This document shows positions 47,704 through 58,985 of a stretch of 64,000 bases of DNA, in pieces. Each line of letters begins with the position of its first letter. Positions within the stretch are counted from its first letter, which is position 1. The DNA is taken from positions 568,585 through 632,584 of the forward strand of contig JACDQD010000002.1 in NCBI GenBank assembly GCA_019843655.1, written 5' to 3'. A program made the translations under genes and the position numbers. The DNA is from Lethocerus indicus. Lineage: Eukaryota > Arthropoda > Insecta > Hemiptera > Belostomatidae. The notes under the pieces were generated by a model, which had not been told where the DNA came from, did not search any database, and saw only the letters and a list, made by a program, of their open reading frames with translations.

Positions 47704-48092
47704 TATTGGAAATAATTAATTTGATATACCTGTTTTGTGGTCTGCGAGGGGTTGGAATACTGTAATGGTTCGTGATGTTTCTGTCTCCTCTCGCTGCCGG
47801 TTTGGGGTCTTTTGCTAGACCGGTTTGTCGGCCGCTCGCCGTCTTCAGTAGCGCTGTGTTACTGTCACTGTTGGCACTTTGGATGTTACTGACAAACACT
47901 ACAGTACATGTGACACAGTGACAGTGGGCAGTGAGGACGCCCCAAAAAACGTCCAAAGTGCTGACAGTGACAGTGACAGTAACGCAGCGCTACTGAAGAC
48001 GGCGAGCGGCCGACAAACCGGTCTAGCAAAAGACCAAACCGGCAGCGAGAGTAGACAGAAACATCACGAACCTACAGTATTGGAAATAATTA
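47704..48092. repeat. Family C foldback element, copy 4, with 15-bp flanking direct repeat
   Basis: The best-preserved arms of the family. The left arm runs from ATATACCTGTTTTGTGGTCT through the TGTTTCTGTCTCCTCTCGCT block, GACCGGTTTGTCGGCCGCTC, and ACTTTGGATG. The right arm returns through the same blocks inverted but stops at CCTACAG, so it lacks the outermost 45 or so bases of the left arm. The 15-base sequence TATTGGAAATAATTA occurs immediately outside both ends, at 47704-47718 and 48078-48092. It is identical in both positions. The central loop holds CAGTGACAGTGGG and GACAGTGACAGTGACAGTAA. No protein is present. Confidence 0.85.
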
Positions 48093-48643
48093 TTCCAGCA
48101 GCTAGATTCTATTTGTCTGAAAACAATTCATCGAAAGCTCAGATAACAATGAGCTCATAAAACTATGTACTATATTTTTTTATTAGTATTTTTGCGTAAA
48201 TTCGGATCTATAGAATTGTAATATACCATTATATGAAGTCATTAAATGAAAATTGGACAAAGTGAGTTGATGGGGGTGGGGTGGGGAGTCGAAGTGGGTA
48301 AATAAGCGACAATTCCAGATATAACTGGGTACGCGAATTTCATCAAATCCCCAGAGCATAATATCTCAATCAGCGTGACTTTACGACCGTAAAGTTGGAT
48401 CCCGAATTTACTGAAACCGTTCGTCGTTCCAGCCGGCGGCCCTTTCGATACCGTCGCGCCGAGATAAGGGGCAATTTAACTTGTGACGGGGATCTTATCG
48501 GTCGTGTCCCGGACGGCGGGATGAAGGAACAGGCTGTGGGCCCGTCGTTCCCGGATAAAAATCGGATATTGTCCCGGACCGCCATGACGACCAAACAGGA
48601 AGGAACACGGTTTCACCACCGTCGTTGAGGATAAGGGTTTGCC
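48093..48643. other. non-coding stretch, no gene recognised
   Basis: G-rich at 48270-48286. Short open frames on both strands at 48370-48628 overlap one another and have no domain. Confidence 0.5.
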
Positions 48644-48762
48644 CTAGCCCGGGTTGGCAACTAAATAATTGCGGATTCTTCTCATCTTCGGGTGCTTTCA
48701 ACCCCTTAACTTGTATAGTGCATTTTTTGGTTGGCACATTTCAGAATACTCTCTATAGGTTT
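48644..48762. mobile_element. Family A mariner-like fragment, copy 9 (subtype 2, left end)
   Basis: Begins at TA, then GCCCGGGTTGGCAACTAAAT and AATTGCGGATTC. The interior (TCTTCTCATCTTCGGGTG, then ATTTCAGAATACTCTCTATA) is the inverse of the corresponding part of copies 4 and 5. The element breaks off at about 48762 where the following candidate coding remnant begins. No right end. Confidence 0.75.
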
Positions 48763-49318
48763 TGCCGACCCGATTTATCGAAAAATGAATCTGCGACCGA
48801 CGAGTTTTTCTCCCTAAAAAATAGGGGAAGTTTTCCTGTTACTTTTTTTTGGGGAAGGGCGACTCGTCCTCCCGTTTTCCCTGAACCGGTCCCAACTTCC
48901 TATGCCGTACCTGGGACTAGTCTTGGACAGAAGATTGACACGTACAAGACTGAAACGGAACAAATCACTACTAAGACTCCTCGACTACAGTTCAAAACTA
49001 TCACTATCAAACAAATTATTGATTCACAACCGCCTACCGACCTCCTAAAAGTCCCGTTCGTTCGTGAATCAGCGGCTTCCCGGTATAAATCCTACCTGTC
49101 CAAATTATCCCTTTCCTCGCTCTTCACCTTCCCGAAAATCCTAAAGCCTAAAGCGGAGATAGGCCTTCCCTACGACCTGACTAAGGGCAGGAGCGGGAGT
49201 ACCATCATTGAGCGGCTTCTCCTTCAAGAGTTCACTGAGTGAGTGTAAAGTTTAGAACACTGTCACTAGATACAATCTAAAAAAAATTGTAGTTGTGACT
49301 ATACAAATAAATTTAAAA
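48763..49318 (+). pseudogene. unrecognised 3' coding remnant with poly(A) end
   Basis: An open frame reads without a stop from inside the preceding A fragment to a TGA at 49240-49242. The stretch from about 48900 has ordinary amino-acid composition and includes FVRESAASRYKSYLSKLSLS and later YDLTKGRSGSTIIERLLLQE. Only 70 or so bases follow the stop before ACAAATAAATTT and an A run at 49313-49324. An open frame, short 3' part, AATAAA and A tail together suggest a reverse-transcribed insertion: either the 3' end of a non-LTR element unrelated to family E, or a processed pseudogene. I do not recognise the protein. The first 45 or so codons belong to the mariner-like fragment and are chance. Confidence 0.35.
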
Positions 49319-49775
49319 AAAAAAATGGAAATATCCATCTTCGTGTGACTGAGGATGACCAATCGCTAGGATTTCCCTTCGGGCAGCAATTTCGAACGTA
49401 AGATTTTATAAATTTTCTCCCAATTTCTCTCAAGGCCTTGGCCCGGCGCGAAAGTTAACCTTTATCGAGTTGGCCTAAGGTCGGTTATGACGCCTAACCG
49501 GTCCGCGTTTGATAAGGGGGAACAGTTTCGATCGATGAAACCCCCCAACGGGCCCCCCCGGCCCCCGACACACCCGTCTTCGTCGACAGGGCCGGAAATT
49601 GGCCGCGGAGCCACCAACTCCTACATCTTTGATGTCGTCCGTTTAAACTTGTAGATTAACCTCCACGTCCGCACTTCCGGCTTTAACATAATCGGACGGT
49701 TAAGTTGGATTTACGGAATTGGCCGAAAACTTTCACCGAATAATTGACCGATCCGTCTATCGGATCGGACACGTT

Positions 49776-50172
49776 TTGAAAAGTACATCGAAACTGACGA
49801 TAGACAGCTATATTGAAACTGACACGGAAATCCGACATCGCTCGCATCCAAACATTCCGGTCAAAAGTCCCTTAATGCCCCTCAAAGTATGTTTCTAACC
49901 GAACAATCCGTAATGACCTCTCGACATATCCCGAAATCACGCTTCCTCAAAATTCCATTCCCGCCTCTCTCCACATCCAAATCCACTCGTGTTCAGTCCC
50001 TTTCCTCTTCTACCCATCCATTATCCCTTAAACGCCACTGGCCTAGGGACTTTCTGTAGGCCGGATACAGGTCAAAAGTACCGTCGCTGGACGTCGTCTT
50101 TATCGAGCGAAACTCATCGAAAAAACAGCAATTGTACCTACAACTGGCGTATAGTTGTACAATAAATAAAGT
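49776..50172 (+). repeat. Family E Jockey-like non-LTR 3' end
   Basis: Plus-strand 3' fragment. It retains AAATCCGACATCGCTCGCAT, the GTATGTTTCTAACCGAACAA block, and TCCACATCCAAATCCACTCG (HPNPL-type peptide). The 3' region follows: CCGGATACAGGTCAAAAGTA, then ACTGGCGTATAGTTGTACAA, ending in TAAATAAA at 50162-50169. A tail beyond this is not visible. Close match in order and spacing to the 6.4-6.8 kb copy. Confidence 0.78.
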
Positions 50173-53100
50173 CAGCCTCAACCCCCTCCTCCTTGGGGGG
50201 TGGGGGTGGGGCGTCTTGTACACTTCTCGAGGAATCAGTTACCATTAACCGAAAGGGTAAGGTAAGGTGTAGGGGGTTGGCGAGGAGGAGGAGGAGGAGG
50301 CGGGGGGTGGGACTATTTAATATTTCAAAATGGGAGGATTTATTCTTGAATTTTCGCTACCGCCCACCCCCCCCCCTCCCTCCCTCCCTCTCTCAACCAT
50401 CCCCCGGGCTATTCATATCCTTCAGACTGAATAAAGTTGAACACCGAGATTAATAATAACAGAAGTGAAGTTTTATTAAATTCCCCCCGGTAGTCCTACA
50501 GTAAGGGGGGGGGTTTGGGACGGTGGAGGGAATTTTTACTTACACTACTTCGCCCCGCACCAAGATACATAACTCAACCGTCGTATTGTATATATATATA
50601 TACACATACGACGTTAATATATTGCGCGAAATCGTAGCCGCGTGTTACGAATTTACCCGAGATATGCAAATGGACGACCGCCACCTGTCCCAAAACCGGA
50701 GTGTCCGTAATTGTTGGCATTTCATCGGTCCAGATGTGTTTACACGCGCTACGTGTTTACAGTGTTTACGCGGCCAGCCCCTTTCATCGCCCAACGGGGA
50801 CCGATACGACGGTCAACTATATTAGAGGAAAATATTCTGCCCGATATTTTACACCGATGGAATTTCTAATTGAATGCCCGTGAAAATAATAAGGGTGGAA
50901 ATCTGGGCATTTCCTATATTGAAACTAAATTGAAATTAGATTCTTTTAAATGATTCTCAGAAGTTTTTTCAATTCGCGTATCCCGGGGGTCTTCTGGAGA
51001 AAACATCCAGCGTAGCCCAAGAGTTTTTTTCGCGATTATACGAAATCAATTGCAATAGATTTTACGTGTGTCTGTGTGTATTTAGAACAGTCTAAAAAAG
51101 TAAAATAAGTATTCTTTTAAACTGACACAAATATGTGATAAAAACTGAACGCTGTAGCCCACGTGTCACATATATGTGTCGCGTTAAATTAGAAGAAATT
51201 GATTATAGGCCAAAAGAAATATAGGTACAAATTTATCGATACGAAATTAATTTTATTTTACTAAAAATTCGTCATTTCGTCGAGAGATACGTTTCCGTTG
51301 AAAAATATTAAATGTAATAATCGGCCAACAGTCGACAATTCTAAAAATTTACATATCCAACGGCTTAGTTACAGTTGTAGGCGTAAAATCAATTTTCAGT
51401 CGTCTTCAATAGCGGTTTTAGTCACTCTTGGCACTGTCTGTCTATAGTCAACGTATATAATTAATTCGTATAATTAATTCCATTATTATTCCGCTTCGTT
51501 CAGTCATTTATTTTATTAATCCTGTTGTTGGACATTAACCGTTCAAGTGCAGTGAACCAAGTGGCGTCAGCTTAAGTTATCAGGTTTTATTGTATTTTTT
51601 TCCGATTATCACAACAAATATTGTTAAAATCACGATCACTATAAAATTTAAGTATATATGATCAATAGGCCGGAATGCGTGTAGGAATCACGATTTGTAG
51701 GTCGTTTTATCGATGCATCATTTGTATTTAAAGAAATAAAACTTGTTTGTATCTTCTACGCGAGAGATAGAAGTGAGCTTAATTGAAGTTTTCGACTTTT
51801 TTCTACTACCGTAACTTTGCCCTTAACAACGTTGTGCACAAATATATTTAGTCCTAATATCCGTGTATATGATTGTATGTATATATATTTAAAGAAGAAA
51901 ACTGGAATTCGTGGTCGAATTTATGGTTTACGGCAAAAATAATAGTCGATCAAGATAGTCTCGCCAATTTTATTTTAAATTATTATAATAATAGTAAATT
52001 TTCTGTTTCTCGGTTGTCGGACTGGAGTGCGGTGGTTGGGGGTCGTCTTCACAATTAGTGGCCCTCCAGGGCCAATATTGGCCCTGACTGGTGGCCCAAA
52101 CTCGATTAAAGGGCGCATCCATCGAGTGGTGGTGGGGGGGGGGGGGCCGGCCTCGCGTTAACTTTCATTGTTGAGTTAATATCGTCACTCGGTGCGCGAC
52201 GGTAAAACGATTAATGCCGTCGAGAGGAAGCACACGGCCGGGGCCGGGAGGCTTAAAACTGGAATAGGGTTAACTTCAATTAAGCCCCCGGTTCGGTCCC
52301 GGCGAAGCTCCGCCGCCTTTTCCCGGCGCTAAGTGACGCGCGACGTCTTAAGCATCGACGAACCCCCGGGATAATCTTATCCTCAGGGGAATTTCAACCC
52401 CCCCCCCACCCACCCCTTTATCCACGTGCCCTTTCCACCCTCCAGACAGTCGATTATACTCCGCTTTAGTCCTGGAGACAAATATGAAACGGCTAGCCCG
52501 GATTTGACGCCTTGAGCCTGTGAGGATCTAGAGTTCCTGGAACAATCCTTAATTTTCCATCCTTCGCAACCTCAGCGTACCTCAGGATAGATGAAATTTT
52601 ATTCCATTACCCATCTGCCCTGTCCCTAGTCCACCCCCCAGGACTCAGTTGTACACGTAACCGTAAATGTTGTTACCGAAATCATAATTTATTATAACCC
52701 GTTCCTCATTAGCATCCCGCGTCCAGGGATGGGGGGGGGAGGGGACATTGGCCGGCATCGAGTCATAATTAGGCCCCGGCATAAAATCACAATAAATTGC
52801 TGTTCTGAATCTACGATAATATAAACTGGGACTGTCCCATTAAAAGATCTGAAATGCTTAACGGCGTCCCAAGTAGATTATATTAGGGTCTTCGAGGTCG
52901 CGATCCCCCAAAAATTAGTTCTATTAATTTAATGGTCGCCATAAATCCGTGGACCGGTCGTCCCTGACTTTCAGGGCTTTCCAAAAAAAAAAAAAAAAAA
53001 TTACAGTTGTAGGTTCGATTCCCTGTACATACAAACTCTTCCCATTTCATACCGTTATTAGTCCGATTGGAAAGGAAAGAGCTTTTAAGCCGAATTGTGA

Positions 53101-54286
53101 GCGGGGAAAGAAGGGAAGAAAGGTCCCGTATTTAATTGGTCCGGCATAATTCTTTCATTTATCAACGTTAAGACCGGAACGGAACCAATTTCCAGAGTCA
53201 ATAAAGAGTTCGGCTTAGAATTTGATGGAGACGAACAAAAAGGGGAAAAAGGGTGGGGGGGGGCCCCCAACCTGAACGGTCTAAATTCAGTATTTCTCAT
53301 ATTCCCCAATTTAATTAACCGATATTTCGATTAATTAATTTATATTTTAATAAGGAAATCTACCCTCCCTCTCTCGCCGGGTAGACGGTTCATAACCGTC
53401 CAAAAGGCTCGATAGAAAGGGCTAATAATTGAGCTAATTTAATTTGTACCCGCCGAAGTGTTTCTGTAATTTAATTAACCCCAAATCATTTGATATCGTA
53501 ATAAACCGTAATAAAAGGTCCCATTGTTTTGACTCGTTCGACAACCTTTCTTTTGTATTTTATATCCGGGATATCTGAAGACATTTCAGGCCGCCGAATA
53601 CAGTCTGGAGAACAAAGCTTTCCAATCACTTTTTTCCTAGACAATAATTTATATTGCAGCTTTCAATTCCAGCACCTTGTTCTTCAAAACAAAAATAGCT
53701 TAAAACTCTGTTTCAAATTACACAGTGCCCGACTATAAATTAACCGGTTGGCCGATAGGGCGTCCCAGTAATTCCCGGACTGGAACTATTACTAGGATTT
53801 TCTGTAGCTGCGGGGGGTTGGCGGGGGTTTTACACCTGTGGGCGGAATACTCTTACCTCCGATTGGGATTGACGGGATGAGTAATTGGGCCGTGGCAGGG
53901 CCGCCGGCAACAGTTAATTATATCGGCTACCTCCCGTCGGGCCTCCCACTCCCTTTTATCCAGTTTACACCGACGCCCTTTACACGACGGAAACCGTTAC
54001 TTTAGGGCGGGGAGGGCGGGGGCCGACGCGGGCCGTTCCGATTCCCGTGCTTCGCGCCTCCTGAAAGGCCAATTTGGACGCTATTTGGATAACAAGAGGT
54101 GGCCCGTTATCGATTGTACGGTGGGCGGACACGTGGACAATTGGAGCGCGTCTATAGACGTGCCAAGTGTTACAGCGCAGGTGAATCTGGCTATAACGGA
54201 ATACAACACTTTAGATTTAGGACGTTTCTAACGTCTCAATTTGATATAGACAATTTTGGAAAAACCAGAAAACATTTGAAAAAATA
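50173..54286. other. non-coding stretch, no gene recognised
   Basis: No transposon or gene recognised in 4 kb. Microsatellites occur at 50284-50300 (GAG) and 50589-50606 (TA). A 13-base G run is near 52135 and an A run at 52983-53000. A tRNA-like B-box (GGTTCGATTCC) at 53011-53021 follows the A run directly and has no cloverleaf. A weak family C-like piece is near 51400-51445. Confidence 0.5.
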
Positions 54287-54744
54287 TATTAGGTGTACCC
54301 AAAAGGTAATCGACAATTCGATAAGATGTATTTCGGTCTTGAAGAATATCGGTATATCGGTGAATATATAGCGGATTAATAATTAAAGTTCACTTTAATA
54401 TACCCGTTTTGTGGTCTGCGAGGGGTTGGAATATACTGTAGGTTCGCGTCTTCATCGTTTCGCCAGACCGGTTTCGGCCGCTCGCCGTCTTCAGTAGCGC
54501 TGTGTTGTTAGTCCAGTGTCGGCACTTTTGGAAGCACGTGTGAAAGTGACAGTGGGTGAGCGAGGATGCCCAGAAAAACATCCAAAGTGACTAACACAGC
54601 GCTACTGAAGACGGGGCGAGCGGCCGAAACCGGTCTGGCGAAAGACCGGACCAGCGAGAGGAGACAGAAACATCGCGAACCCTACAGTAATTGAAGTTTA
54701 TTTTTTAGCAAAAAATGTTTCATTACTCTTGGATACACCTAATA
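54287..54744. mobile_element. Family B mariner-like element containing a family C insertion
   Basis: TA borders. The left terminal repeat is TTAGGTGTACCCAAAAGGTA; the right, read inverted, is TTAGGTGTATCCAAGAGTAA, so about 20 bases pair with a few differences. The left 40 bases match the solo end at 7757. Between the ends lie about 115 bases of unique sequence on the left, a family C foldback (separate entry), and about 55 on the right. No transposase remains. Whether C landed in an already shortened B, or B's interior was lost with it, cannot be told from one copy. Confidence 0.8.
54383..54694. repeat. Family C foldback element, copy 5 (nested)
   Basis: The left arm runs from ATATACCCGTTTTGTGGTCT through GCCAGACCGGTTTCGGCCGC to GGCACTTTTGG. 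The right arm returns via CATCCAAAGTGACTAACACA and CGGCCGAAACCGGTCTGGCG to AACCCTACAG. As in copy 4, the right arm stops at CTACAGTA while the left goes about 45 bases further out. An 11-base imperfect direct repeat (TAATTAAAGTT on the left, TAATTGAAGTT on the right) flanks it. The left arm lacks the TCTCCTCTCGCTG block that the right arm still has. Confidence 0.8.
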
Positions 54745-54957
54745 TTTCCCTCGTTAAACGATAGAAAGAAAAACAATATAACTAATATTAATATCGTTGA
54801 ATTATTATTATTGTTGGGGGTCGGGGGGTCAATCCGTTAGTGCGTAAGTAATAATCAAGATTCGAAAAATTAATCCTCCTCGATTTTTCGCATCCCCATC
54901 AATCATTGAGGTTTGATTAATCACAGAATGTCTGCATTAATCTTCGATTAATCTACA

Positions 54958-55285
54958 GAAAGTTTTGGAAGGATTTGGATGTGGAGAGAGGCGGAAATTT
55001 AATTTGAGGAAGCGTGATTTTGCGACTTCTTCGACTGTCGGGGTATGTTGAGGTCATTATGGATTGTTCGGTTAGAAACATACCCCGGGGGGGAGCATTA
55101 AGGACTTTTGACTGGAATCTCTGGATGGGGGCGATGTTGTATTTCTTGGCGGAACCCAGCATAGTTCTATTCGGTATAGTCCTTGTCGGTTTTACTATAA
55201 CTTTATATATTGTCAGTTTTGATGTCCTTTGAGGTCTCAGCAGTCCAAATTTACGATTTAAGTCTGTTCATTTCAGTCGGTTGTG
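54958..55285 (-). repeat. Family E Jockey-like non-LTR fragment
   Basis: Reverse-oriented. In order: GGATTTGGATGTGGAGAGAG (HPNP-type peptide), the TTTTGCGACTTCTTCGACTG block, GGTATGTTGAGGTCATTATG, GTTAGAAACATACC followed by a G run, GACTGGAATCTCTGGATGGG (PIQRFQSK), the GCGGAACCCAGCATAGTTCT block, and the GTCCAAATTTACGATTTAAG block. The minus-strand reading gives KKYNIAPIQRFQSKVLNAP before a frame change at the homopolymer. The 3' end is missing. Confidence 0.78.
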
Positions 55286-56025
55286 GGGATGGAGGAAAAT
55301 AAAAAATTAAAACCGTCTTGGGAGGCCAAATCTCATTATACGCATCCGCCCACGGAAGCGCCACATCCCCCATTAATTATCACTAATAGGGGATCTTTTT
55401 CTGTGTCTATCTCTAGCGTAATGGGCCCCAATCTCACCCCCGTATAGTATAATGCCGGAGGAAGGCGGCAACATCCCCGTTTGAAAAAGGGCTTTATTTG
55501 AACAAACAGTTCCCCTTTATTGTGTAAACAGGGCTAGCGGAGAGAAATGCTGATGATGATGATGGTGGTGGCGGCGGTTTGGGGCGCGGGGGGTGGTGTG
55601 GGATGGGGTAGTATCCCTATCGGTTTCTTGTCGGGGTATTTTATTCCGTACAGCGAAAGAGAGGGTAGAGAAGAGACGTTGGGAAAAGAGATAGGAGAGA
55701 TGGCTTATCTTTGTTAAACCGAGAAGAGGTAGGGCCCCCACGAGGTGAATAGATCCAACCCCCAACCCCAACCCCAACCAACCCCCAGAAACACCTTTCT
55801 GGGCTTTATCAAGCGCACACGCTCATAGATTACCCAACTCTGGGGCTCGAAAAAAAACTCCAGTACGGTCAACATCCCCGAATGTATTAATTCGGGGAGA
55901 TTTATTTTATGAAAAATTCATAAAATTTCTGTATTTGTAGTCGAATAAAGAACGGTTGTCTTCATTATGAAGAAATATTATTCGCCTGTATAAATGGGTC
56001 TTCCGGCTATATATATATTGGGTTG
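55286..56025. other. non-coding stretch, no gene recognised
   Basis: A GAT run is at 55548-55566, and a C-rich G-quadruplex candidate at 55757-55788. No gene is recognised. Confidence 0.5.
55757..55788 (-). other. G-quadruplex candidate (minus strand)
   Basis: The plus strand reads CCCCC, AA, CCCC, AA, CCCC, AACCAA, CCCCC. The minus strand thus has four runs of four or five G with loops of two to six bases, a strong match to the usual quadruplex pattern. Confidence 0.75.
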
Positions 56026-56184
56026 GCAACTAAGTAATTGCGGATTGGGGACAACAAGTGGCGTTGTACAGATTGTTTAAGTACGTCAACATTTTTATCT
56101 TATCCGTGTTGTCAAGTACTTAAAAATATGTACAGCGTTCCACTTGTCGGTGAAATCCGCAATTACCCAGTTGCCAGCCCAATA
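56026..56184. mobile_element. Family A mariner-like MITE, copy 7 (most compact)
   Basis: TA borders; left TTGGGTTGGCAACTAAGTAA followed by TTGCGGATT, right AATCCGCAATTACCCAGTTG followed by CCAGCCCAA. This is the cleanest left end in the family. The subterminal inverse blocks ACAAGTGGCGTTGTACAG and TACAGCGTTCCACTTGT are present. Between them AGTACGTCAACA and TGTTGTCAAGTACTTAAAAA extend the pairing. At 159 bp it is almost wholly palindromic. Confidence 0.88.
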
Positions 56185-58132
56185 TACTGCCCCGTAAGTA
56201 CCCCGAAGTTCTTCACCGTAAGTGATAATGTTCCGACCCCCGTTGTTATTCCCGCGGGAGGGGGAAAGTTATTCCCCCCGTTTATTATTTTTTTCTCTCT
56301 ATAAACGACTTTCACGTCGTTTTCAAACGTCCAACAACTTTCGGTCTTCCGTCTTCCGTCCGAATATAATAAAAAAAATTATATGGACGTCGAAGCCGCG
56401 TCCATCCGTCAATCTGTCAAGTCCTGTTTGCCGAAATAAAACTTTAATACTTTTCATGAAACCGGATCATGCTTTTAGTCGGTCGGTCGCATAATAGAAA
56501 TATATGCGTATATTTCATGGATGGCCAGAAATGTGTTGTCTCCAGACAGTTCGCGCTCTGTTATAATAAGCGAATTGTTTGTTTTTTTTCCCCATCAATT
56601 GTACGAAATACGAAATGGGGAAAGGTTTAATGCAAATTTAATGTATACCACCAGATATAGAGTGTTGAAAAATTTCAGTGGGCCGCGGTCAAACTGTCAC
56701 ATACAGCGAATGTATCGTCGGCATCTGGCGTTGGCAGTTGAATCATCAAAAGGCAATTAAAGGCTCAGAGAAAACAGCGGACCGTTTATTTTTTATTTTT
56801 TTTTCTGTATATCCCAGTAAAACAGAATATTTCCGGGTCCATGTTTTCAGTATTGGTCCAAATGAATATATATTATATGACAATTTTGTGTATTTTTTCC
56901 ACCTTACATGTCGACATCCTACGGTTTCTGGTAGGGCTCTTGCCGACGGCTGAAACCTTTTCGCGGGACCGGTCTCCGGTCGGGAAGAAAGCCGGGGGTT
57001 CGGCCCTTCGCCCTTCGATTCACGCTCAGACGAGGGGCGGGGGGGGGGGGGCCCAGTTTTTTTCCGTTTCTGAAACTGAAACCCCCCCCCTCCACCCATT
57101 TTTTGATATCGTATTATATGCGGGTCCCTCATGTTCCGGTCTCCGCGGGTCTTCTTTCCTTTGGTCCGCCTTCGCACTACCCTTAATTTCCTGCCGTGGA
57201 GGGGGCCCTAATTAAGGGTTTCATTGTCGTTTGGGTCTTCGTTTAAAAAGAAAAAAAAATTGTCTTGGTTTCACTGCGTTAAATTATTCGTAGTTGGAGG
57301 GAGAGCTCGGTTATGACGTCGATTCTAGGGGCGAGTTTGATTTAAGGTTTTATTCCTCTTCTTATTTCACGGCGAATTTAACGGGTAATTCGAGCTTATT
57401 TGCAAAGTTGAATTGATTCCCAGACGCCGGGGCTTTCGGAAACCTCTGTAAGACGTCACCGCCCCCATCCCCCCCTTAACACTAAGGGGGAGGGATAGGG
57501 ATAGAGAGTTTCCTCGGTGTCCAGGATTTCCCACGGCCGACCCGCGGGAGAAATAAATCTTTCTCCGTGTCGGGAAACGATTTCCGTTCCAAAGTTAATA
57601 GGTCGAGTTCGGCCCTGGCCCCGCTAATGTTCGGCGCACGAACAAATGGACCGAAAAACTTGTGAAATTGACTGTACAGACCGGTGTGTTGTTCGGTGTG
57701 GCGGGGCGGCGGGCGGCGGAGGCGGCGATGGCGCTGCTAAAGGTTGCCATGCTCGATAAAACAATCGGGCTTTGTGCCCTTCCTCTCGCCCTTCTGTCTT
57801 GGTGTCACGTGATTTCAGCCCCCCCCAACCCCCGCCCAATCACTCGCCCCAAACCCCGTAATTGGCTTTTCCGGTTGCGGCCGACATCCGGTACAATTTA
57901 CAGGCCGAAGACAGAACAAAGACCGGGTTCGGTTTAGCAAAATGTCCGATATCGGGATTTATTTATTGTTCCCGTGTAACGGCCGCCGAAGAGTATCCGA
58001 GTCCTTAGTGATCTCGAGTCGATTAAACAATCTGCAATTTGCGATAAAAAAAAAAATTTCGATTCGGTTTCGAAATTAAAATTTCCAAATTGCCAGCTCA
58101 ATTTATCCTATTCTATAGTTCAATCCCCATAC
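56185..58132. other. non-coding stretch, no gene recognised
   Basis: Holds a 14-base G run near 57038 and a perfect hairpin (CCCCCTTA, ACAC, TAAGGGGG) near 57472-57491. The 143-residue minus-strand frame at 56746-57177 reads through the G run and has no domain. Confidence 0.5.
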
Positions 58133-58430
58133 CCGGCTGAAAAGAAGAGATCTAAATCGTAAATTTGGACTGTTGAAACCTCTTTTGAAAAGGACATGAA
58201 AACTGACAATAGTCAACAGACTGACAATATATAAAACCGACACGGACCCTACGGAATAGAACTATGCTGGGTTCCGCCAAGAAATCCGACATCGGCCCCA
58301 TCCAGAGATTCCAGTCAAAAGTCCTTAATGCTCCCTCGGGAGTATGTTTCCAACCGAACAATCCATAACGACCTCAACATACCCCGACAGTCGACCGAAA
58401 GTCACAAATTAACGCTTTAAATTCCATTCT
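58133..58430 (+). repeat. Family E Jockey-like non-LTR fragment
   Basis: Plus-strand piece from CCGGCTGAAAAGAAGAGATC to TTTAAATTCCATTC. It carries the AGTCAACAGACTGACAATAT block, CGGAATAGAACTATGCTGGG (GIELW-type), CATCCAGAGATTCCAGTCAA (PIQRFQSK), and CGAACAATCCATAACGACCT (RTIHND). It breaks off in the FLKFHS region, before the HPN block, so the 3' end is lost. Confidence 0.78.
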
Positions 58431-58765
58431 TTTTTAAATAATTTCATCGTGATCTATTCGTGATCTGACTGCATTCACCCGCCGGTTATAAAACTCGGAT
58501 ACTCGGCGTTAAAGCGCTGTACGATCGCATAATCTGTATCAGTTCAAGGGACAAAGAACAGTTTACGTCGGTACCTTGATGAGACGCGGACGTACAACCC
58601 TTTGGTTCACCCAGAACTCAAGCCTGGAACGCCCGTACCGCTTTTCCGGTCCTCGGGCCGAAGGGTGGAGGGGGTGGGTTTTCCCGGCGATCCGGACAGA
58701 GGATTAAGTTTTACCACGTGTCCGGTAGACGTATATTCATAGTCGTAAATATGAATTATCCGAAG
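58431..58765. other. non-coding stretch, no gene recognised
   Basis: No supported feature. Confidence 0.5.
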
Positions 58766-58985
58766 TATTGGATCGGCAACTAAGCCGACCGTTGCGGGTT
58801 TCGTCGCCGGACGTAGACGGGGCGTTATCTGTATTTTGAGGCGTATTTACACCTTCAAAACCTGTAGGAGTATTCAGCAATGTTTATTGCACGCCAAATA
58901 GTCAAATGGACGACATAAGGGTGCACACACACACACACACCCGAAGATGAGAAGAATCCGCAATTATTTAGTTGCCAACCCAATA
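58766..58985. mobile_element. Family A mariner-like MITE, copy 5 (subtype 2)
   Basis: TA borders. The left end, TTGGATCGGCAACTAAGCCG, is altered in the TAATTGCGG part; the right end (AATCCGCAATTATTTAGTTG followed by CCAACCCAA) is intact. The interior AACCTGTAGGAGTATTCAGC and CGAAGATGAGAAGAATCC match copies 4 and 9. A CA run (58923-58940) expands the sequence ACATAAGGGTGC found in copy 4. Confidence 0.85.

Noticed and set aside
52983..53040. B-box-like GGTTCGATTCC after an A run, possible tRNA or tRNA-derived SINE
   Set aside because: The A run sits directly upstream where the D and anticodon arms should be. No A box and no second copy in the window.
57469..57496. hairpin resembling a rho-independent terminator (CCCCCTTA...TAAGGGGG)
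   Set aside because: The window is eukaryotic in character, and the T run that would follow in a bacterial terminator is absent.
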